From NCBI RefSeq assembly GCF_963681195.1, contig NZ_OY808997.1:1860001-1924000 (forward strand): DNA of 64,000 nt, written 5' to 3'. Position 1 is the first letter of the stretch, and each line of letters opens with the position of its first letter. Source of the stretch: Vibrio sp. 16. GTDB lineage: Bacteria; Pseudomonadota; Gammaproteobacteria; Enterobacterales; Vibrionaceae. Shown in pieces: positions 47,845 to 58,169 of the stretch. The position numbers and the translations under genes were made by a program. Under the pieces are notes generated by a model that searched no databases, was not told where the DNA came from, and saw only the letters and a program-made list of their open reading frames with translations.

Positions 47845-50208
47845 TTATTTTCCTTGTTGCTGAGTTTGATTACCTAACCACTCTTTGAGTACCTCTATGT
47901 CGCTGAGGTATTCATTTTTCATCTCTTCAACCCAATCGTCGATGTTTTCCCACCAAGCAGGTAAATCGGGCGATTGCGCTTTTTGCGCGATTTGCTGGAT
48001 ATGCTTCAAGCCTATTGAACCCGCTGCACCTTTTATTTTGTGCGCTTCAGAGACAATCCCCTCTTGGTGTTTCGCCGTCATATTGGAGTCCAACAGTTCC
48101 AAGTAACCTGGCATCATCTCTTCAAACATGGCAATGCTATCTAGCACCGGCGCGGCTCCAACAATGCCAACATAAGACTCCAACATATCGAGATCTAGCA
48201 GGCGAGAGTAAATTTCACTGGTTTCTGAAGACTCTTCCTCTACGCTCTTAGAGGTGGCTTCGACGACTTGCTCTGGCTGTTGGGTAAATTTGGCGATCAC
48301 ATTGTGCACGTCAGTCACCGACAATGGTTTGCTGATCGCATCATCCATACCTTTTTCGAGATATTCCGTTTTATTCTTCAACACGTTTGCCGTCAGAGCC
48401 ACGAGAGGTGGAAGGTCTTTGTATGTTTTGCGGAAGAAATCGGCGACATCGAACCCTGTCATATCAGGCAGTTGAATATCTAAAAACGCAAGGTCGTAGA
48501 TCTCCGGATCGAACATTTCAATTGCATCTTGACCTGTCATGGCGACCGACACTTCATGTCCCATACTCTCCAGTAAGGAGCGAGCAACCGTGATGTTAAG
48601 CTCGATGTCTTCAACCATAAAAATATTCAGCTCAGGTTGCGTTGCAGGCGCTTCAAGGACTGACTCTTGCTCTGCCGCCAGTGGGACACGAATCGTTACC
48701 GTGAAAGTACTGCCAAATCCTTCTTCACTGGTGACGGTAATATCGCCATCCATCATATTAATGAGCTGCTTAGACACCGCGAGACCTATCCCCGTCCCCA
48801 CGGCATGAAGGTTATCTTTACCCGATTTAACCTGATAGTACATGGCAAAGATTTTTTCCAGCTCTGCTTCTGGAATGCCGATACCACTGTCTTCCACTTC
48901 CATAGTTATGGTGGCAAACGCGTCCTCCATCTCAGCGCTTACTGTCATCACAACCCCACCCTCTTTGGTAAATTTCATGGCGTTGCTAATCAGATTCCAA
49001 AGCACTTGGCGTAAGCGAGTCGCATCGACTTCAATCTCAGAGGGCAAACTGCTCAATCGCTCGAGATCGAAACGCAGCCCTTTTTGTGTCGCCATCAACG
49101 CTGAAATACTTTCGATTTCAGCGACGAAGTTTTCAAAATTGAGTGCGGATGGGTATAGCTCAAGTTTGCGTCTATCAAACTTGTCCATGTCAATGATGTC
49201 ATTAAAAATATTGCCGAGCGTAATCGCACTCACATTAATGGTTTGCATGTGATGGCGCTGCTCTTCAGTCAGTTGGGTATCAAGAAGCATACGACTCAAG
49301 CCGACAATGCCGTTGAGCGGCGTTCGCAATTCATGGCTGATGGTTGAGATGAAGGTTGTTTTATCTCGACTGGCTTTTTCGAGGGATTCTTCGTGACGTT
49401 TGCGCTCGGTGATGTCTCGTCCAAACCCAACAAGACCAAGGTGTCGCCCATCTTTACTGTAGAAAGGCACTTTACGCAGCTCAAAGTAGTTTTTGTGACC
49501 ATCGGGATATTCAAGCCACTGCTCATAGGTCAACGCCTGATTATCAGAAAAGACTTTTTGGTCTGTATCCACAATTTGCTGAGCGACTTCTTTGCTGTAC
49601 ACATCCCAAGGTGTCAATCCAACAAGTTGGCTCTCTTTTTTGCCTGTCAGCTCTTCCATTGCGCGGTTACATCCAGAGAACACCCCGTCTGCATTTCGGT
49701 AATAAATTAAGTCCGGCGACGCATCGATAAACGAGCGCAACAATGCCGTGCGTTCTGCGAGTTCAAGCTGAGTGCGTTCACGCTGATACACCTCATTCTC
49801 AAGGTCTTTCATTGCCTCTTCACGCGCTTCTTCCGCTTTAATCCGTTCCTCGATCTCTTGATTCAACTTAGCAATGTTTTGCTGCAATTTGATGTTGAGC
49901 TCTTGGTCTCGTGAGCGCATGTCTTTGAGCTTCGAGACAAGTTTGGACAACCGTTGACGTGACTCTTCTAGCTGATCAACCACCACAGAAAGAAAGTAAA
50001 CCGCCCACGGGGTAATCAGCAGACCAAAAAATACTGAGCGAACGATATCTATATCATCAACATGGCCGCTCAACACGAGCGTAATACCCACTTGAACAAC
50101 GACCGCTAAAGCCACTAAAGCTAAAGCGAGTAGAATGGAGAAACGAAGGATGCCCAGCTTTACAAGTAGATCAACGTAATACTGGGCGAGGTTTTTTATC
50201 GGCTTCAT
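47845..50208 (-). CDS. arcB: Hybrid sensor kinase ArcB (respiratory redox control)
   Basis: ArcB phosphorylates ArcA when respiration slows. The start at 50208 (ATG behind GGAG) gives 787 residues (E. coli 778). Order: two membrane segments (about 23-45 and 57-77), coiled-coil linker, PAS domain (about 155-270), His kinase with His292 in FISTISHELRTPLNG, N/G boxes, receiver with Asp577 and HPt domain with His723 (EAHKIKGAAGS). Cys180 matches the redox-active E. coli residue, but position 241 is Tyr, not Cys, and I find no other cysteine. The gene is downstream of the GGDEF gene and yhcC. Confidence 0.96.
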   Translation of the reverse strand: MKPIKNLAQYYVDLLVKLGILRFSILLALALVALAVVVQVGITLVLSGHVDDIDIVRSVFFGLLITPWAVYFLSVVVDQLEESRQRLSKLVSKLKDMRSRDQELNIKLQQNIAKLNQEIEERIKAEEAREEAMKDLENEVYQRERTQLELAERTALLRSFIDASPDLIYYRNADGVFSGCNRAMEELTGKKESQLVGLTPWDVYSKEVAQQIVDTDQKVFSDNQALTYEQWLEYPDGHKNYFELRKVPFYSKDGRHLGLVGFGRDITERKRHEESLEKASRDKTTFISTISHELRTPLNGIVGLSRMLLDTQLTEEQRHHMQTINVSAITLGNIFNDIIDMDKFDRRKLELYPSALNFENFVAEIESISALMATQKGLRFDLERLSSLPSEIEVDATRLRQVLWNLISNAMKFTKEGGVVMTVSAEMEDAFATITMEVEDSGIGIPEAELEKIFAMYYQVKSGKDNLHAVGTGIGLAVSKQLINMMDGDITVTSEEGFGSTFTVTIRVPLAAEQESVLEAPATQPELNIFMVEDIELNITVARSLLESMGHEVSVAMTGQDAIEMFDPEIYDLAFLDIQLPDMTGFDVADFFRKTYKDLPPLVALTANVLKNKTEYLEKGMDDAISKPLSVTDVHNVIAKFTQQPEQVVEATSKSVEEESSETSEIYSRLLDLDMLESYVGIVGAAPVLDSIAMFEEMMPGYLELLDSNMTAKHQEGIVSEAHKIKGAAGSIGLKHIQQIAQKAQSPDLPAWWENIDDWVEEMKNEYLSDIEVLKEWLGNQTQQQGK

Positions 50209-50325
50209 CAAACGCTCCGAACGGACACAAGGCAAACTATAATCTAATCAATAGATTGAATAGATGAACAATAATAGTACCCGTTTTCCTAGCGTTCCGC
50301 GAAAAGATTCCAAAACGGATCGTGG

Positions 50326-52095
50326 TTAATTATTGGATGTGTGATGCACACAAGTTTGATTGCGACCATTTGCTTTCGCTTGATACAACGCACTGTCTGC
50401 CAAGGCGACAATGGTGTCACTGCGATCATGTGGTTGAGGGACAATGGAAACCAAACCAATGCTCGCGGTAACAACCGAGGAGACTTGCGATGCCTTGTGC
50501 TCAATGGCTAACTCAATGACGCCTTGGTGGATCCGTTCTGCCACTTTAATGGCTCCTTCCACCGTCGTATTAGGAAGAATAAAACCAAACTCTTCACCAC
50601 CATACCTTGCAACACAATCACTCGAACGAGGTAAGGCTCGCTCAAAGACCTCCGCAACCTTGATCAACACTTCATCACCACGTAAGTGGCCATAATAGTC
50701 GTTAAACCCTTTGAAGTAGTCGATATCACATAGCATGACAGTCAAAGGCTGCTTTTCGCGGATATGAAGACTCCACAACGTTTTTAACTGTTCATCAAAG
50801 CGGCGACGGTTGGATATTTGTGTTAAGCCATCAATGAAGCTCAAACGCTCAAGTTCTAGGTTCGCCTCTTCCAACCTCTGCTCAGCAAGGTAACGTTCTG
50901 ACACATCACGCGCCATGATTAGAACGCCGTTGGTTCCGGAAGCTGGATCTCTAAACGGCGACTTCACTACGTCGTACCACGTGCATTCACCGTTACTGCT
51001 CACAACGCGGTCGATATAGCGCAGCGATTTGCCTTCATAGAGAACTTTATTGTCAGTCTCAGACAAGCGGCTGTAACTTTCATCCGGAATCACATCTTGC
51101 AGACGCTTGCCGAGCAAGTCGTCAACGTCCGAAATTCCCAACGCTTTCACAAATGGTTTGTTGCACGCCTGATAAACCATGTTCTCGTTAAATATGCCAA
51201 TAGAGTCTGGGGAAGATTCAAGGATATTTTGTAAAATGGTGTCTCTTTGGGCCAAGGCAATTTCCGTATCTTTACGCTTTTCCATTTCATCACGTAGATT
51301 ACGCTGCATATTGTGCCAGTCGGTAACATCATGGCTGATACCCAACGACCCAACTTTGTCGCCTTCAGGCGAGAGCAACACCGTTTGGTTCGTCTCTAAC
51401 AAACAACTACGACCATCCGGTGTAGTGGTCCATCTTCGTTTGCTCGCACGCCCTTCAATAATACCGTGGATATCCGCCGCTCCCTCTTCCACTCGACCTT
51501 GCCAAAATCGCTCGAACGCTCGGTTAGCTGCCACTAACTCTCCGTCTATATTCTTGATAAAAACCAGTTCAGATAGGTGATCAAAAGCGCTTTTGTACAT
51601 GCGAAGAGACTGCAGTTCTTCTAACTTTTCATGAGAAGTCGACTGGTGGGTAATTAAGCTGACAAACCAAACCGAGCGACCTCGGAAAGTGGTTTGTTTT
51701 CCGCAGACATCCAGTTTAACTTTCGTGTGTTGTGAAATGCTCCACTCGATCATATACGCTTGGTTGTTACTGTCGCTGCCAAGCCCATCAATTAACGATC
51801 GTAGTTCCTGCTGGGTTTCATTCTGCGGGAGAAAGTAAGACTTGCCGATTTTGCGAATCCCAAGCAGTTGCTTGGCTAGCGAGTTGGCCATGACAAGTTG
51901 TGCGTTTTCTGCGTCGATCAAAATCGCGGCGGTGGGCGTTTGCAAAATCAATTGTTCAAGCTGACGCTGAAAACGAGTGTAAACGGACCAAAGAATAGAG
52001 ATCGAGACGATAATAACTATGAAATCAACGCCATGACCTTGAGAGGTTTCCCACAACCATACCAACAACTGATCCATCTGATCTCTCATTTCCAT
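50326..52095 (-). CDS. Membrane PAS-PAS-PAS diguanylate cyclase (GGEEF)
   Basis: The 589 residues hold one membrane segment (about 24-41), then a degenerate PAS-like region (about 44-150), a second PAS (about 165-270), a third PAS with C-terminal motif (about 290-405) and a GGDEF domain (about 418-580). The signature is GGEEF at 499-503, so it should make cyclic di-GMP from two GTP. An RSSD inhibitory site at 490-493 sits five residues before it, as in feedback-inhibited cyclases. There is no EAL domain. It lies between yhcC and arcB on the same strand, which suggests a redox or respiratory signal, though that is inference. Confidence 0.9.
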   Translation of the reverse strand: MEMRDQMDQLLVWLWETSQGHGVDFIVIIVSISILWSVYTRFQRQLEQLILQTPTAAILIDAENAQLVMANSLAKQLLGIRKIGKSYFLPQNETQQELRSLIDGLGSDSNNQAYMIEWSISQHTKVKLDVCGKQTTFRGRSVWFVSLITHQSTSHEKLEELQSLRMYKSAFDHLSELVFIKNIDGELVAANRAFERFWQGRVEEGAADIHGIIEGRASKRRWTTTPDGRSCLLETNQTVLLSPEGDKVGSLGISHDVTDWHNMQRNLRDEMEKRKDTEIALAQRDTILQNILESSPDSIGIFNENMVYQACNKPFVKALGISDVDDLLGKRLQDVIPDESYSRLSETDNKVLYEGKSLRYIDRVVSSNGECTWYDVVKSPFRDPASGTNGVLIMARDVSERYLAEQRLEEANLELERLSFIDGLTQISNRRRFDEQLKTLWSLHIREKQPLTVMLCDIDYFKGFNDYYGHLRGDEVLIKVAEVFERALPRSSDCVARYGGEEFGFILPNTTVEGAIKVAERIHQGVIELAIEHKASQVSSVVTASIGLVSIVPQPHDRSDTIVALADSALYQAKANGRNQTCVHHTSNN

Positions 52096-52141
52096 TTAAC
52101 ACTTGTTATATAAGGATACTAAGATATCAGCTTCGTGGCAG

Positions 52142-53086
52142 TTAATCTGCCTTTAATAATGGTTTTGTATATATAAATGGTTGATTTAATAATGAACCTT
52201 GCGCACCTTCACGATTCAATTGACGACCAATTTCCGTCATTGCTAACCATCGATTCTCACACCACAAAGGAGCGAGCAATGTTGGTCGTCGTGCCGCAGA
52301 GGATACGCGATGGTAAATCACGTTTGGAGGGGTTAAGCGAATCATTTCACTCGCAATGGCTACATACTCATCCAATTCTGGCGCTTGCAAACGGCCCGCT
52401 TTCCATGCCTTGGCCATGGTGCTTCCTTCAACAATATGCAATCCGTGGAGCTTAATCCCATCGGTGCCGACCTGAAGCACCTTATCTAAGGTGCTGATAT
52501 TATCCTCGCGCGATTCCTTAGGTAGACCAACAATCAAGTGAGTACATACCTTAATGCCAAGCGCTCGAGCTCGCTGAGTGATCTCGGCGTAACACTCGAA
52601 ATCATGGCCTCGGTTGATTCGCTTTAACGTGTCGTTGTTTGCTGTCTGTAGTCCAAGCTCCAACCAAATCTCATACCCCTGCTGAACATAATCTGATAGC
52701 AGTTCCAATACTGCTTCGGGTACGCAATCTGGACGGGTGCCGACACACAAACCGACGATATCGGCGGCTTTAAGGGCTTCCTCATACATGTTCTTAAGAA
52801 CTTGCACTTCTGCATAAGTGCTTGTGTACGCCTGAAAGTACGCCAGATACTTCTTGGCACGGCTGATTTCTCCAGCGCGATCGGTTAACTGCTCATGGAT
52901 ACTTTTTATTTGAGCGTCTTCGTCTGCAAACGACGCAACATTACAGAAGGTACAGCCTCCTCGACCAATCGTACCATCGCGATTGGGGCAGCTAAATCCA
53001 CCATGCAGAGTCAGCTTATGGACCTTTTCTCCGTACCGACGTTGGAGATCCTGACCAATGGTATTAACTAACTCATGTAACTGCAT
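52142..53086 (-). CDS. yhcC: TIGR01212-type radical SAM protein YhcC
   Basis: The 314 residues carry the radical-SAM cluster site as CPNRDGTIGRGGCTFC, a widely spaced variant of CX3CX2C characteristic of this Elp3-like group. GIKVCTHLIVGLPKESREDN follows, typical of SAM binding. The substrate is unknown. E. coli yhcC also lies between gltB and arcB, so the neighbourhood is ancient. It diverges from gltB. Confidence 0.9.
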   Translation of the reverse strand: MQLHELVNTIGQDLQRRYGEKVHKLTLHGGFSCPNRDGTIGRGGCTFCNVASFADEDAQIKSIHEQLTDRAGEISRAKKYLAYFQAYTSTYAEVQVLKNMYEEALKAADIVGLCVGTRPDCVPEAVLELLSDYVQQGYEIWLELGLQTANNDTLKRINRGHDFECYAEITQRARALGIKVCTHLIVGLPKESREDNISTLDKVLQVGTDGIKLHGLHIVEGSTMAKAWKAGRLQAPELDEYVAIASEMIRLTPPNVIYHRVSSAARRPTLLAPLWCENRWLAMTEIGRQLNREGAQGSLLNQPFIYTKPLLKAD

Positions 53087-53621
53087 GTTTGCCCCTGAAA
53101 CTAATGATAATAAATATCATTGCGATTTAATGTAATTAAATTACAGTTTTGAAAATATTGAAGTGTGAAATGTATCGCTTTCAAACAGGCTGCAAGTTAA
53201 GCAAAGTCAATAAACATGCACAAAACACGTGCCTCAAGCCGAATGTTACGTAAAAGTTAAACATATTATTCATTTAAACTACGAAAAAATTGAGCAACAA
53301 AGACGATTTTTGATTGCATTTCGAGCTGACAAAATTGTAGGATACTTTCAGATTTTAGTTTTTTTTGTGTATTTAATTACACAATTAATTACTAAAACGT
53401 CGGTATTTCCCCACTCCCACCTATATAAATCACTAAATAGTGATACAAAAAACAGGGAAATCACCAAGGATTGTTTTTCTCGCAATATTTTTCCTGCGAG
53501 ATACGGAATGGAATCAAAGTCACCAACCTAAGTTGACTTCGAATCATAAAAATAAAGGACAGGACGTAGAACTAGTTTCGACTAGCCAAATTGCGCCTAT
53601 TTGAACTGGAAGGATGTATCC
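53087..53621. promoter_or_regulatory. yhcC-gltB divergent control region with four inverted repeats
   Basis: These 535 AT-rich bases contain no convincing gene. They hold four perfect inverted repeats: TGTAAT-TAA-ATTACA (53131-53145), TGTGTA-N6-TACACA (53366-53383), ATCACT-AAAT-AGTGAT (53429-53444) and TCTCGCA-N10-TGCGAGA (53478-53501). The first two resemble each other and could be one regulator's operators; the last two could be leader hairpins. A GTG-started frame at 53229-53531 lacks a ribosome binding site and is not called. Confidence 0.5.
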
Positions 53622-56600
53622 ATGGTAGATAGAGAGCAAAGATCACAAGGTCTTTATACTCCAGAGCTGGAGCATGACGCTTGTGGTATCGGTTTTGTTG
53701 CTCACCTAAAAAACCGCAAATCACACGCAGTAGTTACTCAAGCACTTGATATGCTTGCACGAATGGAACACCGTGGCGGCCAAGGTTGTGACCCATGCTC
53801 GGGTGACGGTGCTGGTATTTTGCTACAAAAACCTCACGAATTTCTCTTAGAAGAAGCGGTCAAGCTTGGTATTAAGCTGCCTTCTTTTGAGAAGTACGGT
53901 GTTGGTGTTGTACTTTTCCCTAAAGATGAACACAAGCGTGCACAGTGTCGCGATATTTTAGAACGCAATGCCAAGCGTCTTGAACTAGACGTTATTGGCT
54001 ACCGTGTTCTACCAACCGACAACTCAATGATTGGTGCCGATCCACTGAGCACTGAGCCTCAGTTTGAGCACGTGTTTGTTTCTGGTGGTCCTGGTATTAC
54101 ACCGGAAGAATTAGAGCGTAAACTGTATGTTTTACGTAACTACACCGTTCGCGTATGTCTAGAAAGCGTCTCTAACATTGGCGATGACTTCTACATCAAC
54201 TCAATGTCTTACAAGACTGTGGTGTACAAAGGTCAGCTAACAACAGAGCAAGTACCTCAATACTTCTTAGATCTACAGAATCCAACGATGGTAAGTGCGC
54301 TTGCGCTGGTTCACTCTCGTTTCTCTACCAATACATTCCCTCGCTGGCGTTTGGCTCAGCCTTTCCGTTACATTGCGCACAACGGTGAAATCAACACAGT
54401 TCGCGGTAACCTGAACTGGATGAAAGCCCGTGAAGCAATCATCGAATCTGACTTGTTTACGCAGGCAGAAATCGACATGCTACTGCCTATCTGTCAAGAA
54501 GGCGCATCTGATTCATCTAACTTCGATATGGCACTTGAGCTCCTAGTTCTATCTGGTCGTAGCCTGCCACATGCGTTGATGATGATGATCCCTGAAGCAT
54601 GGCAAGAAAACAAAAACATGGACCCAACTCGTCGTGCGTTCTACCAATACCACGCGAACGTAATGGAACCTTGGGATGGTCCTGCATCGGTGTGTTTCAC
54701 TGATGGTGTTCAAGTAGGCGCCACTCTCGACCGTAACGGTCTGCGCCCTTCTCGCTACACAGTGACCAAAGATGACTTCCTAGTCATGGCTTCAGAGTCT
54801 GGTGTTGTTGAGATTGAACCTGAGAATGTTGAGTTCCGTGGTCGCCTGCAACCAGGTCGTATCTTCGTTGCTGACCTAGAGCAAGGCCGCATCATTTCTG
54901 ATGAGGAAGTGAAAGATGGCATTGCATCAGCGCAGCCATACGAGAAGTGGGTTGAAGAAAACCTACTAAGCCTGAATAAACTGCCAGATGCGAGCAACGA
55001 ATTCAGCCAGCCTTCCCCAGAGAAACTACTGCACAAGCAGCAAGCGTTTGGTGTCAGCTCTGAAGAAGTGAACGAAATCATTGTACCTATGGCGAAAGAT
55101 GGTAAAGAGCCGCTTTCTGCAATGGGTGCCGACTGGCCACTAGCGATTCTTTCGCACCAGTCACAACATCTATCAAACTACTTTAAGCAGCTGTTTGCTC
55201 AGGTAACTAACCCGCCAATCGACCCGATTCGTGAGCGTATGGTTATGTCACTGAACACTTACCTAGGTAAGGACCAGAACCTTCTTGCTGAGTCTCCAGA
55301 ACACTGTCAAAAAGTAGAGCTTGAGTCGCCAGTTCTTTCTAACTCTGAGCTTGAGAAACTGCGTGCTATCGATAACGAGCACCTTCAAGCGAAGACGCTA
55401 GACATAGTATTCCAAGCGAGTGAAGACGAAGGCAAACTAGAGCGTGCCCTTAAGCGTATCTGTCAGTATGCCGAAGACGCAGTGATCGATGGTTACTCAA
55501 TCATCCTTCTAACTGACCGTGCTGTTAACTCTAACCACGCCGCTATCCCAGCAATGTTGGCGGTTGGCGCAGTTCACCACCACCTAATCCGTAAAGGTTT
55601 ACGTGCGAAGTGTGACATAGTGGTAGAGACCGGTGATGCGCGTGAGACGCACCACTTTGCAACGCTGATTGGTTACGGCGCAAACGCAGTCAACCCATAC
55701 CTAGTGATTGAAACTATGGTTGAGTTGCAACGCACTAAGAAGCTTGATCCTGAAACCAATATTCGTGACCTGTTCGAGAATTACCGCAAGGCTATCAATG
55801 GCGGTCTTCTGAAGATCTTCTCGAAGATGGGTATCTCTACGCTGCAGTCTTACCACGGTGCACAGATCTTTGAAGCACTAGGTATCAGCAAGTCTGTAGT
55901 CGACAAATACTTCACGGGTACCGTTTCACGAATTCAAGGTCTAACCATTGATGACATCGCGAAGGAAGTTCTCGTACGTCACCGCATTGGTTTCCCAACT
56001 CGTGAAATTCCAGTTCAAGTACTGGATGTGGGTGGTGTTTACCAGTGGAAACAGCGTGGTGAAAAACACCTGTTTAACCCTGAAACTATCTCACTACTAC
56101 AACAGTCGACGCGCAACAAAGACTATGCTCAGTTCAAACAGTACGCGAAAGCGGTTGATGACCAAGGTGATAACGCAGCAACGCTACGTAGCCAGCTAGA
56201 CTTTGTTAAGAACCCAGCAGGTTCCATCCCGCTAGAAGAAGTAGAACCAATCGAAAACATCCTCAAGCGTTTCGCGACAGGTGCGATGTCATTCGGTTCT
56301 ATCTCTTACGAAGCGCACTCAACACTAGCCGTTGCAATGAACCGCATCGGCGCGAAATCGAACTCTGGTGAAGGTGGTGAAGACCCAACGCGTTTCGAAC
56401 GTAAAGAAAACGGTGATTGGGAACGCTCTGCAATCAAACAGGTTGCTTCAGGCCGCTTTGGTGTGACGTCTTACTACCTAACTAACGCAGATGAGCTACA
56501 GATCAAGATGGCTCAAGGTGCGAAACCAGGTGAAGGTGGTCAGCTACCAGGTGATAAGGTTGATGACTGGATCGGTGCAACACGTCACTCGACTCCAGGC

Positions 56601-58169
56601 GTAGGTCTAATCTCGCCACCGCCGCACCACGATATCTACTCGATCGAAGATTTGGCACAGCTAATCTACGACCTTAAGAACGCTAACCGCGCTGGCCGTG
56701 TCAACGTCAAGCTAGTGTCGGAAGCAGGTGTTGGTACGATTGCCTCTGGTGTTGCAAAAGCAAAAGCTGACGTTGTGCTAATCGCTGGTTTCGACGGCGG
56801 TACAGGTGCATCACCAATGTCGTCTATCCGTCACACAGGTCTACCTTGGGAGCTAGGTCTCGCAGAAACGCACCAAACGCTTCTAAAGAATGGTCTACGT
56901 AACCGTATCGTGGTTCAGTCTGATGGTCAGATGAAAACCCCTCGCGACCTCGCTGTGGCAACACTACTTGGCGCTGAAGAGTGGGGCGTGGCAACAGCTG
57001 CATTGGTTGTTGAAGGCTGTATCATGATGCGTAAGTGTCATAAGAACACCTGTCCTGTTGGTATCGCAACGCAGAATAAGACGCTACGCGAGCGCTTCGA
57101 TGGCCGCGTAGAAGACGTTGTTACTTTCTTCCAGTACATGGCTGAAGGTCTACGTGAAGTGATGGCTGAGCTAGGTTACCGCACTATCGATGAGATGGTA
57201 GGTCAGTCTCACAAACTGAAAGTTCGTGAAGACATCAAACACTGGAAATACAAGAACCTCGATCTGTCTCCTGTCCTCCATATTGAACAGGCTCGTGAAG
57301 ACGATGGCGTTTACAACCAGACAGAGCAAAACCATAACCTAGAAGACGTTCTCGACCGTAAGTTGATTCAAGCGGCTATCCCAGCACTTGAGAAAGGTGA
57401 AGCAGTCAACGCTGAGTTCCCAATCATCAACACCGACCGCTCTGCGGGTACCATGCTATCGAACGAAATTTCTAAGGTTTACAAAGACCAAGGTCTGCCT
57501 CAGCCAATGAACGTCAAGTTCACAGGTTCTGCTGGCCAATCATTCGGTGCTTTCCTTGCTAAGGGCGTGAAGTTCGAAGTCGAAGGTGACGCTAACGACT
57601 ACTGGGGTAAAGGTCTGTCTGGCGGTACGCTAGTGCTTTACCCAGATGCGAAATCAACCATTGTTGCTGAAGATAACATCGTCGTTGGTAACGTGTGTTT
57701 CTACGGTGCAACGTCAGGTGAATCTTACATTCGTGGCATGGCGGGTGAACGTTTCTGTGTACGTAACTCGGGTGCGAAAGTCGTTGTAGAGGGTGTGGGT
57801 GACCACGGTTGTGAATACATGACAGGTGGTGTTGCCGTAATCCTTGGCTCAACAGGTCGTAACTTTGCGGCGGGTATGAGTGGCGGTGTGGCGTATGTTT
57901 GGGACAAGTCTGGTGACTTTGAAACCAAGCTCAACCCTGAACTGGTCGACCTCGATCCAATCGAAGCAGTAGATCGTGAACTACTGAAAGAGATGCTAAC
58001 CAAGCAAGTTGAATTCACAGGAAGTGAAGTCGCTAAGTCTTTCCTAGACAATTTTGAAGCAAGCTTAGCCTCTATGGTTAAGGTTATGCCGCGTGACTAC
58101 AAAGCGGTACTTCAAAAGCGTAAGGCAGAAGCAGAGCAAGCACAAACGGAACAAGTGGAGGCAGTATAA
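53622..58169 (+). CDS. gltB: Glutamate synthase (NADPH) large subunit, first copy
   Basis: The ATG at 53622 has GGAAGG 8 bases upstream and gives 1,515 residues. A TTG at 53601 adds seven residues with no support. After a 20-residue propeptide comes the catalytic nucleophile Cys21 (HDACGIGF) of the class II glutaminase domain; then the central domain, the FMN-binding synthase domain ([24 protein letters not shown]) and the 3Fe-4S cysteines C1133, C1139 and C1144 ([12 protein letters not shown]). It transfers the amide nitrogen of glutamine to 2-oxoglutarate. The N-terminus is of the longer type, unlike E. coli GltB and the second copy. gltD overlaps its end. Confidence 0.96.
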   Translation: MVDREQRSQGLYTPELEHDACGIGFVAHLKNRKSHAVVTQALDMLARMEHRGGQGCDPCSGDGAGILLQKPHEFLLEEAVKLGIKLPSFEKYGVGVVLFPKDEHKRAQCRDILERNAKRLELDVIGYRVLPTDNSMIGADPLSTEPQFEHVFVSGGPGITPEELERKLYVLRNYTVRVCLESVSNIGDDFYINSMSYKTVVYKGQLTTEQVPQYFLDLQNPTMVSALALVHSRFSTNTFPRWRLAQPFRYIAHNGEINTVRGNLNWMKAREAIIESDLFTQAEIDMLLPICQEGASDSSNFDMALELLVLSGRSLPHALMMMIPEAWQENKNMDPTRRAFYQYHANVMEPWDGPASVCFTDGVQVGATLDRNGLRPSRYTVTKDDFLVMASESGVVEIEPENVEFRGRLQPGRIFVADLEQGRIISDEEVKDGIASAQPYEKWVEENLLSLNKLPDASNEFSQPSPEKLLHKQQAFGVSSEEVNEIIVPMAKDGKEPLSAMGADWPLAILSHQSQHLSNYFKQLFAQVTNPPIDPIRERMVMSLNTYLGKDQNLLAESPEHCQKVELESPVLSNSELEKLRAIDNEHLQAKTLDIVFQASEDEGKLERALKRICQYAEDAVIDGYSIILLTDRAVNSNHAAIPAMLAVGAVHHHLIRKGLRAKCDIVVETGDARETHHFATLIGYGANAVNPYLVIETMVELQRTKKLDPETNIRDLFENYRKAINGGLLKIFSKMGISTLQSYHGAQIFEALGISKSVVDKYFTGTVSRIQGLTIDDIAKEVLVRHRIGFPTREIPVQVLDVGGVYQWKQRGEKHLFNPETISLLQQSTRNKDYAQFKQYAKAVDDQGDNAATLRSQLDFVKNPAGSIPLEEVEPIENILKRFATGAMSFGSISYEAHSTLAVAMNRIGAKSNSGEGGEDPTRFERKENGDWERSAIKQVASGRFGVTSYYLTNADELQIKMAQGAKPGEGGQLPGDKVDDWIGATRHSTPGVGLISPPPHHDIYSIEDLAQLIYDLKNANRAGRVNVKLVSEAGVGTIASGVAKAKADVVLIAGFDGGTGASPMSSIRHTGLPWELGLAETHQTLLKNGLRNRIVVQSDGQMKTPRDLAVATLLGAEEWGVATAALVVEGCIMMRKCHKNTCPVGIATQNKTLRERFDGRVEDVVTFFQYMAEGLREVMAELGYRTIDEMVGQSHKLKVREDIKHWKYKNLDLSPVLHIEQAREDDGVYNQTEQNHNLEDVLDRKLIQAAIPALEKGEAVNAEFPIINTDRSAGTMLSNEISKVYKDQGLPQPMNVKFTGSAGQSFGAFLAKGVKFEVEGDANDYWGKGLSGGTLVLYPDAKSTIVAEDNIVVGNVCFYGATSGESYIRGMAGERFCVRNSGAKVVVEGVGDHGCEYMTGGVAVILGSTGRNFAAGMSGGVAYVWDKSGDFETKLNPELVDLDPIEAVDRELLKEMLTKQVEFTGSEVAKSFLDNFEASLASMVKVMPRDYKAVLQKRKAEAEQAQTEQVEAV

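Noticed and set aside
53229..53531. 100-codon frame upstream of gltB
   Set aside because: It begins with GTG, has no ribosome binding site and covers three of the inverted repeats; no recognisable sequence.
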